A stretch of DNA of 48,933 nt from a bacterium. Lineage in GTDB: Bacteria > Bacteroidota > Bacteroidia > Bacteroidales > Muribaculaceae. The position numbers and the translations under genes are program-made. The stretch is taken from the NCBI GenBank assembly GCA_004559845.1, contig SFWW01000003.1, positions 1 to 48,933 on the forward strand, given 5' to 3'. The notes under the pieces are model-generated. The model made no database searches, had not been told where the DNA came from, and worked only from the letters and a program-made list of their open reading frames with translations. This document shows positions 1-9,233 of the stretch, one piece after another; the first letter of the stretch is position 1; every line of letters starts with the position of its first letter.

Positions 1-9
1 CCCGATACG

Positions 10-250
10 CATGTCGCATGGATGCTGCGACATGACAATGCGATTGTTTTCATTCAAATTAAACATGGCGTTTTTGGTTGCAAAGTTCACAATCAAAAGC
101 GCCATTTAAAAGTCGGCTTGTTTCGGATGGTTACCTATTCACCGCCCTACTCCAATAAACACCATCCAGGTTCAGTAGCTGTGGTATGCGGCGGGGGGTA
201 TGACATACAAACGGAGAAGCTACCGGATATGGGTGGGTAGCTTCTCCGTT
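10..250 (+). ncRNA. Candidate structured non-coding RNA (identity unknown)
   Basis: No convincing protein is encoded here, but five stems can be drawn in 240 bases. A perfect 9-bp stem pairs 10-18 with 26-34. A 16-bp stem with two G-U pairs joins 65-80 to 90-105. A 7-bp stem pairs 125-131 with 161-167. A short GTATG/CATAC stem spans 184-209. A perfect 15-bp stem pairs 210-224 with 236-250 and is followed by ATTTTT. The next gene is convergent and starts its 3' end at 300, so a plus-strand transcript ending near 256 would serve no gene in the window. A 6S-like or other small RNA is possible, but I do not recognise a family. The 5' end is not defined. Confidence 0.4.
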
Positions 251-256
251 ATTTTT
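210..256 (+). terminator. Intrinsic terminator
   Basis: A perfect 15-bp inverted repeat (210-224 with 236-250) and an 11-nt loop are followed by ATTTTT on the plus strand. The minus-strand side lacks a clear T tract, so it acts best on rightward transcription, although it may also stop readthrough from the efflux operon ending at 300. Confidence 0.8.
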
Positions 257-299
257 GGGTTAATGTTTTTGGTTAGAGGGTGTTAGTTGGGCAACACCG

Positions 300-1994
300 C
301 TATTTGAGGCCTAACTTTGAGGTATTTACATTTTTAAGGAAATAATCTCGAGTGAGGTATTTTAGTTTTCGTTTTCTCCACGGCAGTATCACTACCAGGA
401 TGGCGCATCCTATGCACAAATACACCGTCCATGCCGCCATTTCTTTCAGCGAAACGATGGTGGCTTGCACCTGTATTTTTCCTTTCACCGACATGGCAGC
501 CATATTCTGCGCTTCTGTTTCGGTTTTGCCTTGATACTGCATGCCGCGAACGGTTTGGTCGAAGGTATTCGCCACTTCTATGTTGGTGCGGTCGTAGTCT
601 TGTGCCAAGCGAGTGATATAGGTTTGCTGGCGCTGCTGGAGCACTTTGGTGTAGAGGGCAGAGCCGATGCAAGGTCCGATCACCATCCGCACGGTGAGCA
701 TGATGCACACCCAAGTGGATAGCATGCGATACGGCATACGCTGGTTTGCCATGGTGGAGATGAGCGAATAGAGCAGCATCATGCCTATGGAGCGAATCAT
801 CACCGGCCACTTCATGCGTTCATACATACCATCGGTTTGCACCTCAAAGAACATAAACAGCGCATACGCCCCAATGAAGAGGAATCCCAAGGCATACATC
901 CACTTCAGGTGAATTTTCTTTTTGGCGGCTATCACCGCAAAAATCACACCCGTGAAGTAGCCCACCATCACCCAGTTGCCTAAAGTGGCATTTTGCCAAT
1001 TGTCGATTTTCATACCCAATCCGGTGAACACGTTCACAAACATAGCACTGGAATTGGTAATCATCAGCAGCAAAAAGAGCAAAATGCCGAAATTAATGAC
1101 CCTCAGCCTAAACACCTCCATGATGAAATAGGGCGATTTGCGCGACATTTCCAAGTAGATGAATAGCAAGGTGAACACACCGCACACAATGGCAGAGATG
1201 CGGATCGACTCGTTGTCGAACCAATCGAGGGTGTTGCCAAACACCATCACATAGGCAAACGAGCACATCATGGTGCTAAACACCATCACATTGGCAAGTT
1301 TGGAGAAGGTGATGGGGAATTTGGGCATGGCATAAGGGTGATACGGCATGGTGAAAAACACGATGATGATGCCTGCCAGCATAAATGCCATCATAAAATA
1401 GTAAACGTATTGCCACTCGTAGGCATACGCCAGCCATGCGGTGAGCCAAGTGCTCAATTGCCCGATAATCATAAAAAAGCAGTAAATCACCGGTTGCGAC
1501 ACGGTTTTTTCGGCGTCCATAGCATCCCAACCCTCATCGGTGGTGGGTTCGTTGCCGGGAGTGATATTCTTGGTGGCTTCTATGCCGAAAGCATATCGGA
1601 TGAACACAAACAGGTGCGCCATCATGAGCGTTTGCCTCACAAAGCCCATGAGCAAACTGCACAACCCGAGCACAAAGAGCGAATCGGTTTGGGCACAAAT
1701 GTTGCTCAGCACAAAGAGGATGGCAAAGCCCATGAGCAACATCATCTTTTCGCGGCGGATGCACACCAGCTGATAGAAGAAAGGCGAAAAAGCCGCCATG
1801 CCTATCGAGGTGCAAAAGCCGGCAAACACGATGTATTCCGACTGGATGCCCAGCCCGCCTATCATTTCGCCGCTATTGGCGGAATACACGCCGCTCATCG
1901 ATATCATCGGCACAAAGAGCACAATCATAAAGATGATGCCGATAGGTTTGGGCACCCATTTAAAAAACGGATAGTTGCTATAATCTTCTGCCAT
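300..1994 (-). CDS. MFS multidrug efflux permease, DHA2/EmrB type
   Basis: A 564-residue inner-membrane transporter made of about 14 hydrophobic segments, the number expected of the DHA2 branch of the major facilitator superfamily. A long charged extracytoplasmic loop of roughly 50 residues near 455-515 precedes the last membrane segment, as in EmrB-like pumps. It is the last gene of a three-gene minus-strand operon, 2 bp after the EmrA/HlyD-like adaptor, with a TolC-like channel first. The three parts should form a proton-driven pump that exports drugs or other toxic compounds across both membranes. The substrate cannot be read from the sequence. There is no local repressor gene such as marR or tetR inside the window. 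Confidence 0.88.
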   Translation of the reverse strand: MAEDYSNYPFFKWVPKPIGIIFMIVLFVPMISMSGVYSANSGEMIGGLGIQSEYIVFAGFCTSIGMAAFSPFFYQLVCIRREKMMLLMGFAILFVLSNICAQTDSLFVLGLCSLLMGFVRQTLMMAHLFVFIRYAFGIEATKNITPGNEPTTDEGWDAMDAEKTVSQPVIYCFFMIIGQLSTWLTAWLAYAYEWQYVYYFMMAFMLAGIIIVFFTMPYHPYAMPKFPITFSKLANVMVFSTMMCSFAYVMVFGNTLDWFDNESIRISAIVCGVFTLLFIYLEMSRKSPYFIMEVFRLRVINFGILLFLLLMITNSSAMFVNVFTGLGMKIDNWQNATLGNWVMVGYFTGVIFAVIAAKKKIHLKWMYALGFLFIGAYALFMFFEVQTDGMYERMKWPVMIRSIGMMLLYSLISTMANQRMPYRMLSTWVCIMLTVRMVIGPCIGSALYTKVLQQRQQTYITRLAQDYDRTNIEVANTFDQTVRGMQYQGKTETEAQNMAAMSVKGKIQVQATIVSLKEMAAWTVYLCIGCAILVVILPWRKRKLKYLTRDYFLKNVNTSKLGLK

Positions 1995-1996
1995 GG

Positions 1997-3199
1997 CTAT
2001 TTCCGCCTATCGGTTTTCTCCGCTTTCACCACCACCATCATACCGGCAGCCAAGCGATTGTTGTCTTCTGCACTGAGGTTGGAAAAATCGATTCTCACCG
2101 GCACACGCTGCTGAATCTTCACAAAGTTGCCGGCAGAATTGTCGGTAGGCACGAGCGAATATTTGGAGCCGGTGGCACCTGAAATGGCGGTCACTGTGCC
2201 TTCAAACACCTTATTATCCAAGGCGTCGACCGTCATTCTCACCTTTTGTCCCACATGTAGATTTTCCACCTGTGTTTCTTTATAATTGGCAATCACCCAC
2301 TTCTGATTGTTGGGGATGATGTAGGTGATGGTGGTGCCGGAATTCACCATTTGTCCTTCTTCAATGGTGCGTCGCCCGAGTTTGCCATCGCAAGGAGCCA
2401 CCACCACGCAATAGGAAAGATTGAGTTTAGCCATTTCCACGGCAGCCTCGGCACGCTGAATGGCGGCAGCCACACTGCCACGGCGGGTGCTCACCTCGTT
2501 CACGCCCTTGTAGGCGGCTTCTTGTTGCTTTTTGGTGGCTTCAAGTTTTTTCTGAGTGGCTTCATATTCCACCTCCAATTGCTCCAATTGGATGGGAGTG
2601 GCAGCCTTATTAGCCACGAGGTTGCGATAGCGCTCAATATCTTTGGCGAGTTTGGCAAGTCGCACTTCAATTTCATCGATGGAAGCCGAGTACACCGAAG
2701 CGGATGTTTGTGTGGTTTGCTCAGAGGCATTAATCACATTACCGCTCGCCTTGGCATCTTTCAGGGCTGCTTCCGCTTCCATGAGTCGGATGCGATATTC
2801 ACGGTCGTCGAGAATGAGCAGAGTGTCGCCCTTGTGCACTTGTTGGTGCTCCTTAAAGCACACCTTAGCGATGTAACCCGAAGCGCGCAAGTTCACCGGA
2901 GCGATGTATTGCTCCACTTGGGCATCGTTGCAAGTTTCGGTAGCGGTGTAGTCGCGAAACACGCCCACCAATTTCCACAAGCCGTAAGCCAAAATGGCGA
3001 TACCCACCAAGCTCACCACCAAGCGCCTTCCGCGCAAGGGCTTGATATCTTTTTTCGTTACTACAGGCGCACCGGCATCACCGGCGGCAGTTTCTTCTGT
3101 CGGTGTATCTTTCTGATTATCCAGCACTTCAGGTGCTTCTTGCTGATTCACTTTTTGTTCAGGTGCTTCTTGAGCACTTTTCTTTTCTTTGCTTTCCAT
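1997..3199 (-). CDS. HlyD/EmrA family membrane fusion protein
   Basis: A 400-residue periplasmic adaptor. The N-terminal ~55 residues are cytosolic and rich in Glu, Gln and Pro, with EAPE repeated twice. One membrane anchor follows near residues 57-76. Next come the first half of a lipoyl-like domain (about 99-133), a long Gln/Glu/Ala-rich coiled-coil hairpin (about 135-255), the second lipoyl half (about 268-300, with APCDGKLGRR) and a beta-barrel to the end. This order is typical of EmrA-type adaptors linking an MFS pump to an outer-membrane channel. It lies between the TolC-like gene (83 bp upstream) and the permease (2 bp downstream). The acidic N-terminal tail is longer than in E. coli EmrA. 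Confidence 0.9.
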   Translation of the reverse strand: MESKEKKSAQEAPEQKVNQQEAPEVLDNQKDTPTEETAAGDAGAPVVTKKDIKPLRGRRLVVSLVGIAILAYGLWKLVGVFRDYTATETCNDAQVEQYIAPVNLRASGYIAKVCFKEHQQVHKGDTLLILDDREYRIRLMEAEAALKDAKASGNVINASEQTTQTSASVYSASIDEIEVRLAKLAKDIERYRNLVANKAATPIQLEQLEVEYEATQKKLEATKKQQEAAYKGVNEVSTRRGSVAAAIQRAEAAVEMAKLNLSYCVVVAPCDGKLGRRTIEEGQMVNSGTTITYIIPNNQKWVIANYKETQVENLHVGQKVRMTVDALDNKVFEGTVTAISGATGSKYSLVPTDNSAGNFVKIQQRVPVRIDFSNLSAEDNNRLAAGMMVVVKAEKTDRRK

Positions 3200-3282
3200 A
3201 TATCAATATATTTTATTTTAGTCAATGATTCATATCGCCATCATTTCCGCAAAAAAATCTAACTGTAGCAGCCATCCAACGG

Positions 3283-4602
3283 CTATTTCAGTTGGTGTAA
3301 TTGCCCGGTGAGTTTGAGCAGCGAGAGATTCGCCACTTTATATTTATAGAATGCGGTAAGGTAGTTGTTCATCGCTTCGCTAATGCGCATTTCGTCTTGT
3401 AGCACCACGCTCATAGAGGTCACGCCTTCTTTATATTGATAGGCGGTAACACTATACACCTCTTGAGCGAGTGCATAGTTGTCGAATTGCTTTTTGTAAT
3501 TGCGCCGGCAGTTGGTGAGTTCGCTCAGAGCGTTGGCATAATTGGCTTGAAAATTTTTGAGCGCATTTTCATAGTCGAGTCGTGCGGTTTCTTCTTCAGC
3601 TTTCGCCTTTTTGATTTTTGCACGCTTTCCGAACCCATCAAAAATAGGCACTCTCACCTGAATGCCAATGCCATTGGAGCCATACCAATGGTTGGATTCG
3701 CTTGAGCGGAACCAATTTTCAAACTTATCGGTGTAGGACGAATACATCAAATTGCCGGTGAGGTTCACGGTGGGCAGATAGCTATCTTTGGTGAGCTTGG
3801 TTTGCTTTTCGGCAAGTGCTTGCTTTTGCTCCAAAAGTTGGAGTTCATACAGGTTGGTGTTCAGCCCGGTGGCATTCACGTCTTCAATCTGCCCCGGATT
3901 CACTTCCGTTACTCTGATAGCCTTTTCTGCCGGATAATCGATGATAAATTTGAGCATCGTGTATTGCTGCTCCAGCATAGCGAGGGCATTGTCGCGCTGC
4001 ACGGTGAGTTCTTCAATATTGAAACTCACGCGCTTCACATCCACCTCAAGGCTCATCTGATTGTCGTAGAACGCTTGGCTGATATCCCTCAGTTCCTCCA
4101 TGCGCTTGATATTATCGTTCACCAAGCGAATTTGCTCTAAGGTGTTTTGCGCCAAATAGTAGGTTTGAGCGGTTTGCACCATAATGTCTTCGCGCGCTTT
4201 CTCATACGATAGTTCATTGAGTCGGTCGGCAATTTTCGCCACTTCAATCGCCGTGCGCGCCATCTGATTATAGAGTGGCATTTGCAATTGGAGCCCAATG
4301 GCAGCATTATATTGAAGTGTTTTTGTCACATTATACTGCTTGCCGTAGGCAGTGCCATCGGTCACCGACACCGGTGGAGCAAAATTATCGTTCACCTGTG
4401 CCACTGCATTAATTTGAGGCAACAATTTTGCTTGATTCTCACTAATGGTGATTTTCCCTTTTGCCATCTCGTTGCGGCTCTTCTGCAGCGACAGGTTATT
4501 GTCCACAGCCATCTGCAAGCATTGGCTCAAGGTGAGTGTTTCTTGTGCTGCAAGTGAAGTAACAGCGCCGAAAGCCAAACATAAATAAACTACAAATTTC
4601 AT
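3283..4602 (-). CDS. TolC-like outer membrane efflux protein
   Basis: A 439-residue protein starting with a cleavable signal peptide (MKFVVYLCLAFGAVTSLAAQ). Two internally related halves rich in Leu, Gln and Asn helices follow, as in the outer membrane efflux protein family. It should form the trimeric channel of the efflux pump encoded by the next two genes on the same strand. The second half contains a VRVPIFDGFGKRAKI segment, a common beta-strand-to-helix junction in this family. As first gene of the operon it sits downstream of a minus-strand TAnnTTTG-type element at 4727-4734. There is no lipobox, so it is probably not lipid-anchored. Confidence 0.9.
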   Translation of the reverse strand: MKFVVYLCLAFGAVTSLAAQETLTLSQCLQMAVDNNLSLQKSRNEMAKGKITISENQAKLLPQINAVAQVNDNFAPPVSVTDGTAYGKQYNVTKTLQYNAAIGLQLQMPLYNQMARTAIEVAKIADRLNELSYEKAREDIMVQTAQTYYLAQNTLEQIRLVNDNIKRMEELRDISQAFYDNQMSLEVDVKRVSFNIEELTVQRDNALAMLEQQYTMLKFIIDYPAEKAIRVTEVNPGQIEDVNATGLNTNLYELQLLEQKQALAEKQTKLTKDSYLPTVNLTGNLMYSSYTDKFENWFRSSESNHWYGSNGIGIQVRVPIFDGFGKRAKIKKAKAEEETARLDYENALKNFQANYANALSELTNCRRNYKKQFDNYALAQEVYSVTAYQYKEGVTSMSVVLQDEMRISEAMNNYLTAFYKYKVANLSLLKLTGQLHQLK

Positions 4603-4726
4603 TTCCTTTTCTCTGTTACAATATTATCAATTGATGATTCATTTGCGGGCGTCGGCAGCTCTCTTTCTTTCTCAAGCAGTGGGCGGCATCACACGGCAAA
4701 TGGTTGCGAAATTTTCACAACTGGTG

Positions 4727-4734
4727 CAAAAGTA
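4727..4734 (-). promoter_or_regulatory. Putative -7 element for the efflux operon
   Basis: CAAAAGTA on the plus strand reads TACTTTTG on the minus strand, matching TAnnTTTG. It lies 125 bp upstream of the TolC-like start. No good -33 TTTG is visible at the usual distance, so the call is tentative. Confidence 0.35.
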
Positions 4735-4883
4735 TAAAAAAACACGCAGAATTATAGCCCTCCGTTAAATATCAACCATACGGAGGGAGATTTGGACAAA
4801 TTATTCACCTTATTTCGCCATTCCACCCGCCTTTTGGGAATCAATCCGCACACTATGAAGGTCCATAGCGATGGATGCGATTT

Positions 4884-4914
4884 TTTGCAAATCAATAATT
4901 TATTTGTATTTTTG
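4884..4914 (+). promoter_or_regulatory. Bacteroidetes-type promoter for the first GDPD gene
   Basis: TTTG at 4884-4887 is followed after 19 nt by TATTTTTG at 4907-4914. This is an exact match to the primary sigma consensus TTTG-N19-TAnnTTTG. The start codon is at 4957, giving a leader of roughly 35 nt. Confidence 0.7.
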
Positions 4915-4956
4915 TGAAGCCTAAAAGCTAAATACAGAATCTAACAACAATCTACT

Positions 4957-6897
4957 ATGAGAAATTTATTTTTGATTTTCGCTTTGCTATGCATGGCAGA
5001 ACAGGCGCTGGCATGGAAACCGATTTTTGTGGGACATCGCGGATGCTATCGCGGTGTGGAAAACACTGCCGAGGCTTTCCGCCTGGGTGTTGACGAATAC
5101 GGCTACACCGGTCTGGAATGCGATGTGCGTGTCACCAAGGATGGCTATTTCGTGATTTCACACGACGAAACCACCAACCGCTTAGGCGGCAATCTCACTG
5201 TGGCTAATGCCACTTTGGCTGAACTGCAAGCCGAAACCTATACGCAAACGCGCGGTGGTATCACCTATACGGGCACCATTTGCACCATGGAGGAGTACCT
5301 TGATATTTGCGTTGAGAAAAATGCGTTCCCGGTGATTGAGCTCAAGTGGGCCACGGGGCTCAACAACAGCGATATGAGCAATTTCCCTCGCCTTGCAGCG
5401 CTTATCACCGAAAAGGGTCTCGCCGATAAAGTGGTGATTCTCACCAGTATGCAAAAGTCGGTGGAATATGTGAGCAAAAATTATCCCCAATTTCAATGCC
5501 AGTGGCTCTGCGCAGCCAATTGGGCAAGCAATGAGGGATGGTGCCGAGCATTCAAAGCCAATCCGAGCATTCAAGCGGGCTACTTTGATATAGAAACGGT
5601 GAACACCTTTCGCCGCTATGGCTTGAAGGTGGCAGTGTGGACCGTCGACTCGGAAGCCAACTATAAGAAATACGGCAACATGGGCGTGTATATGATGACG
5701 TGCAACTATTTGCGACCCGAACAAATGCAAGAGCTCGACAGCATTGATTGGAGCAATGTGGGCAACACGCCCGACCCTTTGCCACTGAAGTGCGACACCA
5801 TATATAGCTTTTCGCAATACAAAGGCAATTTACCCGAAAATTTCCCCCATCGCAATGCCAAAAATAGTGCTTACAACACTGCCATGCAAACTGCCTTGGT
5901 GGATGGAGTGCTCTACACCAACGACTGCAAAACCCACACCATGCTGGCTTTCGGACCGCATGGACAGGTGGATAGCAAATTTGACGGCACCAATGGCACG
6001 GGCATCTGCACCGACGATGCCGGCAATCTGATTGTGCGTGCCGACAGCATGACCACCACCCCTTCTCGCTTGGTCATCTACCCCAAGGGCAGCACCACTG
6101 CCACCAAAGTGGATTTCTCGTTGCTCCACAACGGACAAACCTATTTCATCAGCGCCAGCGGTGACGTGATGAGCCAAGAGGGAGGATATGTGTATTTCCT
6201 GTCGAAAGGGCAAACGCGTGCCAATGTGGTAAAAATCACAGCGGGCACCTTTGCCGGCACCACTGCCAGCGACTCACTGAGCGCCACCGGCATGAACACG
6301 AGCCTCATTGTGCCCCTCAACAACGACCCCAACCATTTCATCTACCAAGTGCGCACCTCGGGCATTTATCGCTACGAGCAAGGCGATAGCGGGGTGTATA
6401 TCACCGGCAATAGCGGCACCTATCCCCCGGCACGCAACACCAGTGTGGGAAGTATGCAATTCTCGCTTGCCGGACACACGCTCTTTGTGCACCCATCAAG
6501 CAACAACTACAATGGCGGATTCACCATCAAAGACCTTACCTCCGACCAAATAGACGTGCTGAATGTGGGCGACTTTGGCAATGGCGGGCTGGCATCCAAC
6601 CTTTCCACGGGGAGCTTCTACCACATTGAGCCTATCGACGATAACCACTGCTATCTCTATGCCTACACCATGGGGAACGGCTATGCCAAATACCTACTCT
6701 ATGTGGGCGAACCGCTGCCTTCCGAACTACTGGGCGACGTGAACGCCGACGGTGAGGTGAATGTGAGCGATGTAACCGCATTGGTAAACAAAATTTTAGG
6801 CTCTGCCGATTTCTCCGATGCCGACTGCGATATCAATGCCGATGCAGAAATCAATGTAACCGACGTAACCGCCCTGGTTAACCTTATCCTCAACTAA
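4957..6897 (+). CDS. Secreted GDPD-like phosphodiesterase with dockerin-like C-terminus
   Basis: A 646-residue protein. A signal peptide (about residues 1-19) leads directly into a glycerophosphodiester phosphodiesterase domain (about 20-260). Its hallmark metal and catalytic residues are visible: HRG at 27-29, Glu54 and Asp56 in LECDVRV, and His69-Asp70. These enzymes cleave glycerophosphodiesters to glycerol-3-phosphate and an alcohol. A second region (about 285-585), probably beta-rich, has no function I recognise. The last ~58 residues hold two dockerin-type repeats (GDVNADGEVNVSDV and CDINADAEINVTDV), with Asp/Asn positions suited to calcium binding. A paralogue at 10893 shares everything except the dockerin-like part. 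The phospholipid-derived substrate is inferred. Confidence 0.85.
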   Translation: MRNLFLIFALLCMAEQALAWKPIFVGHRGCYRGVENTAEAFRLGVDEYGYTGLECDVRVTKDGYFVISHDETTNRLGGNLTVANATLAELQAETYTQTRGGITYTGTICTMEEYLDICVEKNAFPVIELKWATGLNNSDMSNFPRLAALITEKGLADKVVILTSMQKSVEYVSKNYPQFQCQWLCAANWASNEGWCRAFKANPSIQAGYFDIETVNTFRRYGLKVAVWTVDSEANYKKYGNMGVYMMTCNYLRPEQMQELDSIDWSNVGNTPDPLPLKCDTIYSFSQYKGNLPENFPHRNAKNSAYNTAMQTALVDGVLYTNDCKTHTMLAFGPHGQVDSKFDGTNGTGICTDDAGNLIVRADSMTTTPSRLVIYPKGSTTATKVDFSLLHNGQTYFISASGDVMSQEGGYVYFLSKGQTRANVVKITAGTFAGTTASDSLSATGMNTSLIVPLNNDPNHFIYQVRTSGIYRYEQGDSGVYITGNSGTYPPARNTSVGSMQFSLAGHTLFVHPSSNNYNGGFTIKDLTSDQIDVLNVGDFGNGGLASNLSTGSFYHIEPIDDNHCYLYAYTMGNGYAKYLLYVGEPLPSELLGDVNADGEVNVSDVTALVNKILGSADFSDADCDINADAEINVTDVTALVNLILN

Positions 6898-6956
6898 AGC
6901 AACTGCGGATGCTACACAAATCGTGCACGCTGCGCTTTCATTTAAAATGTTTTTGC

Positions 6957-6964
6957 TAACTTTG
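6957..6964 (+). promoter_or_regulatory. -7 element for the DPP5-like gene
   Basis: TAACTTTG matches TAnnTTTG and lies 67 bp before the start codon at 7032. The -33 region is weak (TTTC at 6936-6939, 17 nt away). Confidence 0.5.
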
Positions 6965-7031
6965 CATCACATTTTTATATCCGAAACCCAACAAAGAATA
7001 ATAACAACAAATAAAAAAAACGCTACAATTT

Positions 7032-9065
7032 ATGAATTTTGTAAAACCTCTACTAATGGCTTCATTAATGGCTGCGACCTCGCTCGGCGCTTCAGCTGCA
7101 AAGTTCACCCCGGAGCTGCTCAATAGCCTCGGCCGTGTGAGCGATGCGCAAGTGTCGCCCGATGCTTCAAAGGTGCTCTATGGTGTGAGCACGCCAAACA
7201 TAGAAAACAACAACAGCAACCGCGAATTGTGGGTGATGGACATTGACGGCAAAAATGCCGTACAAATCACACACACCGCTAAAAGCGAAACCAATGCCGT
7301 GTGGATGGATGGGGGCAAAAAAATTGCCTTCGCCTATCCCAATGCCGATGGCGTGAACCAAATGTGGGTGATGGATGCCGATGGCTCCAACCGCAAATGC
7401 GTATCCAATTTGGAAAAAGACATTGAGGGATTCGTGTTGAGTCCGGATGAGAAAAAGGTGATTATCATTTCCACCGTGAAATATGGCGAAACCACACAAG
7501 ACCGCTACCCCGACTTGCCCAAATCCGACGGACGCATCATCGACGATTTAATGTATCGCCATTGGAATGAATGGACTGCCGAAATTCCCCATCCCTTTGT
7601 GGCTGACTTTAATGGAGATGAAGTGAGCAATGTGAAAGATGTGCTCGAAGGCACACAATTCGAATCGCCTATGCGCCCTTGGGGCGGCGTGGAGCAATTG
7701 GCTTGGCTTCCCGACGGCAAGAGCATACTCTATGTGTGCCGCAAAAAAACCGGAAAAGACTATGCCGTATCGACCAATAGCGACATCTATCAATACGATA
7801 TCGCCACCGGAGCCACCAAAAATCTCACCGAAGGAATGATGGGCTACGACAATAATCCTATCGTGTCGAAAAGCGGCAAAATCGCTTGGCTTTCGATGGA
7901 ACACGATGGATATGAAGCCGACAAAAACCGCATCTTCCTGCTCGACAATGGCAAGAAAACCGACCTCACCGCCAATTGGGACTACAGCGTGGATTTCATC
8001 ACTTGGTCGCCCGATGAAAAATACATCTACTTTATCTGCGCCTACCAAGGCACGATGCCCATTTTCCGATTGAATGTTGCCACACAAAAAGTGGAACAAG
8101 TGGCTGGCGGTCAATACGACTACGATGGCCTTCAATTTGCCGGAAAAGACTTGATGATTACGTGCCGACACTCTTTCCTTGAACCCAACGAGGTGTACAG
8201 CTTTAAGGCCGGCAAAGAACCGGTAAGGCTCTCCCACATCACTGCGCCCATTATGGACTCTCTCGGCGATGTGAAATGCCAAAAGGTGATGGTGCCCACC
8301 ACCGATGGCAAAATGATGACCACTTGGGTGCTCCTCCCGCCTAACTTCGACCCCAACAAAAAGTATCCTTCGCTACTCTTCTGTGAAGGAGGACCGCAAT
8401 CGCCGGTGAGCCAATTCTGGAGCTATCGATGGAATTTGCGCATCATGGCGGAAAACGGCTATGTGGTAATCGCACCCAACCGCCGCGGATTGCCCGGTTT
8501 CGGCACCGAATGGAATGCACAAATCTCGGGCGATTATGCCGGACAATGTATGAACGACTACCTTAGCGCAGCCGACTATATGAAACAGCAACCCTACATC
8601 GATGGCGATTGCATGGGAGCCGTGGGAGCAAGTTTTGGCGGATATTCCGTTTACTGGCTCGCAGGCAACCACAATAAGCGATTTGCTTGCTTCCTGTCGC
8701 ACGCAGGCATCTTCGACCTTCGCGCACAATATTGCGAAACCGAAGAAATGTGGTTCGTGAATTGGGACCTCGGGGGCGCTCCCTGGGAAAAAGACAATGA
8801 GGTGGCTATGCGCAGCTATCGCGACGCCGACCCCAAAAATTTCGTACAAAACTGGGATACCCCCATTTTGGTGGTGACCGGCGAAAACGATTTCCGCATC
8901 TCTTATAGCCAAACCATGCAAGCCTTCAATGCTGCCAAAATGCGGGGCATCCCCGCGCGAATGGTGCTCTTCCCCAGCGAATGTCACTGGGTGACCAAGC
9001 CACAAAACAGCATCCTTTGGCAACGCGAATATTTCCGTTGGCTCGACCAATGGCTCAAAAAATAA
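7032..9065 (+). CDS. S9 family prolyl oligopeptidase, DPP5-like dipeptidyl peptidase
   Basis: A 677-residue secreted serine peptidase. A signal peptide (about residues 1-23) precedes a WD40-like beta-propeller region with repeated SPDE/SPDA turns (about 30-400), then an alpha/beta-hydrolase domain. The catalytic triad reads as Ser534 in GASFGGY, Asp620 in GENDF and His652 in ECHW. Length and order match dipeptidyl peptidase 5 of Porphyromonas, a periplasmic enzyme that removes N-terminal dipeptides from oligopeptides for amino acid use. It has its own promoter-like element and is followed by an intrinsic terminator at 9136-9170, so it is probably a single-gene unit. Exact peptide specificity is inferred. 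Confidence 0.88.
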   Translation: MNFVKPLLMASLMAATSLGASAAKFTPELLNSLGRVSDAQVSPDASKVLYGVSTPNIENNNSNRELWVMDIDGKNAVQITHTAKSETNAVWMDGGKKIAFAYPNADGVNQMWVMDADGSNRKCVSNLEKDIEGFVLSPDEKKVIIISTVKYGETTQDRYPDLPKSDGRIIDDLMYRHWNEWTAEIPHPFVADFNGDEVSNVKDVLEGTQFESPMRPWGGVEQLAWLPDGKSILYVCRKKTGKDYAVSTNSDIYQYDIATGATKNLTEGMMGYDNNPIVSKSGKIAWLSMEHDGYEADKNRIFLLDNGKKTDLTANWDYSVDFITWSPDEKYIYFICAYQGTMPIFRLNVATQKVEQVAGGQYDYDGLQFAGKDLMITCRHSFLEPNEVYSFKAGKEPVRLSHITAPIMDSLGDVKCQKVMVPTTDGKMMTTWVLLPPNFDPNKKYPSLLFCEGGPQSPVSQFWSYRWNLRIMAENGYVVIAPNRRGLPGFGTEWNAQISGDYAGQCMNDYLSAADYMKQQPYIDGDCMGAVGASFGGYSVYWLAGNHNKRFACFLSHAGIFDLRAQYCETEEMWFVNWDLGGAPWEKDNEVAMRSYRDADPKNFVQNWDTPILVVTGENDFRISYSQTMQAFNAAKMRGIPARMVLFPSECHWVTKPQNSILWQREYFRWLDQWLKK

Positions 9066-9135
9066 TTTTTCAAGAAATTAGAAGTTAGAGCCTCAAAGTG
9101 CCCCAATCACTCCGAGTGCTCCAAGAATCCCCATA

Positions 9136-9170
9136 AGAGGGCCGCAAAACCAAGCGGCTCTCTTTTTTTT
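9136..9170 (+). terminator. Intrinsic terminator after the DPP5-like gene
   Basis: A 10-bp stem with one G-U pair (9136-9145 with 9154-9163) and an 8-nt loop is followed directly by seven T residues. Confidence 0.88.
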
Positions 9171-9199
9171 ACCCCACTTTTGCAAAAAACCACATTCAT

Positions 9200-9233
9200 T
9201 TTGCTTTCAAAAGAACTTTATTTTCTATATTTG
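9200..9233 (+). promoter_or_regulatory. Promoter of the SatD-DUF3307 cassette
   Basis: TATATTTG at 9226-9233 matches TAnnTTTG, and TTTG at 9200-9203 lies 22 nt upstream. The predicted transcription start is about 9240, inside the first of three 29-bp palindromic repeats. Confidence 0.55.

Larger units (their letters stand above)
4603..4956. other. Divergent intergenic region (354 bp)
   Basis: This gap separates the leftward efflux operon from the rightward secreted phosphodiesterase gene. It contains the two candidate promoters listed separately (4727-4734 minus, 4884-4914 plus). I see no ORF, tRNA or long inverted repeat in it. Confidence 0.6.

Noticed and set aside
22..240. 72-codon plus-strand open frame
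   Set aside because: It crosses several strong hairpins and half of a terminator stem, has no hydrophobic or domain pattern and resembles nothing I know.
1338..2114. 258-codon frame antisense to the efflux permease
   Set aside because: His-rich reverse-complement shadow of a well-supported transporter gene.
2351..3262. 303-codon frame antisense to the HlyD-like gene
   Set aside because: Shadow of a clear coding gene; composition (His, Phe, Gly-rich) is typical of reverse-frame artefacts here.
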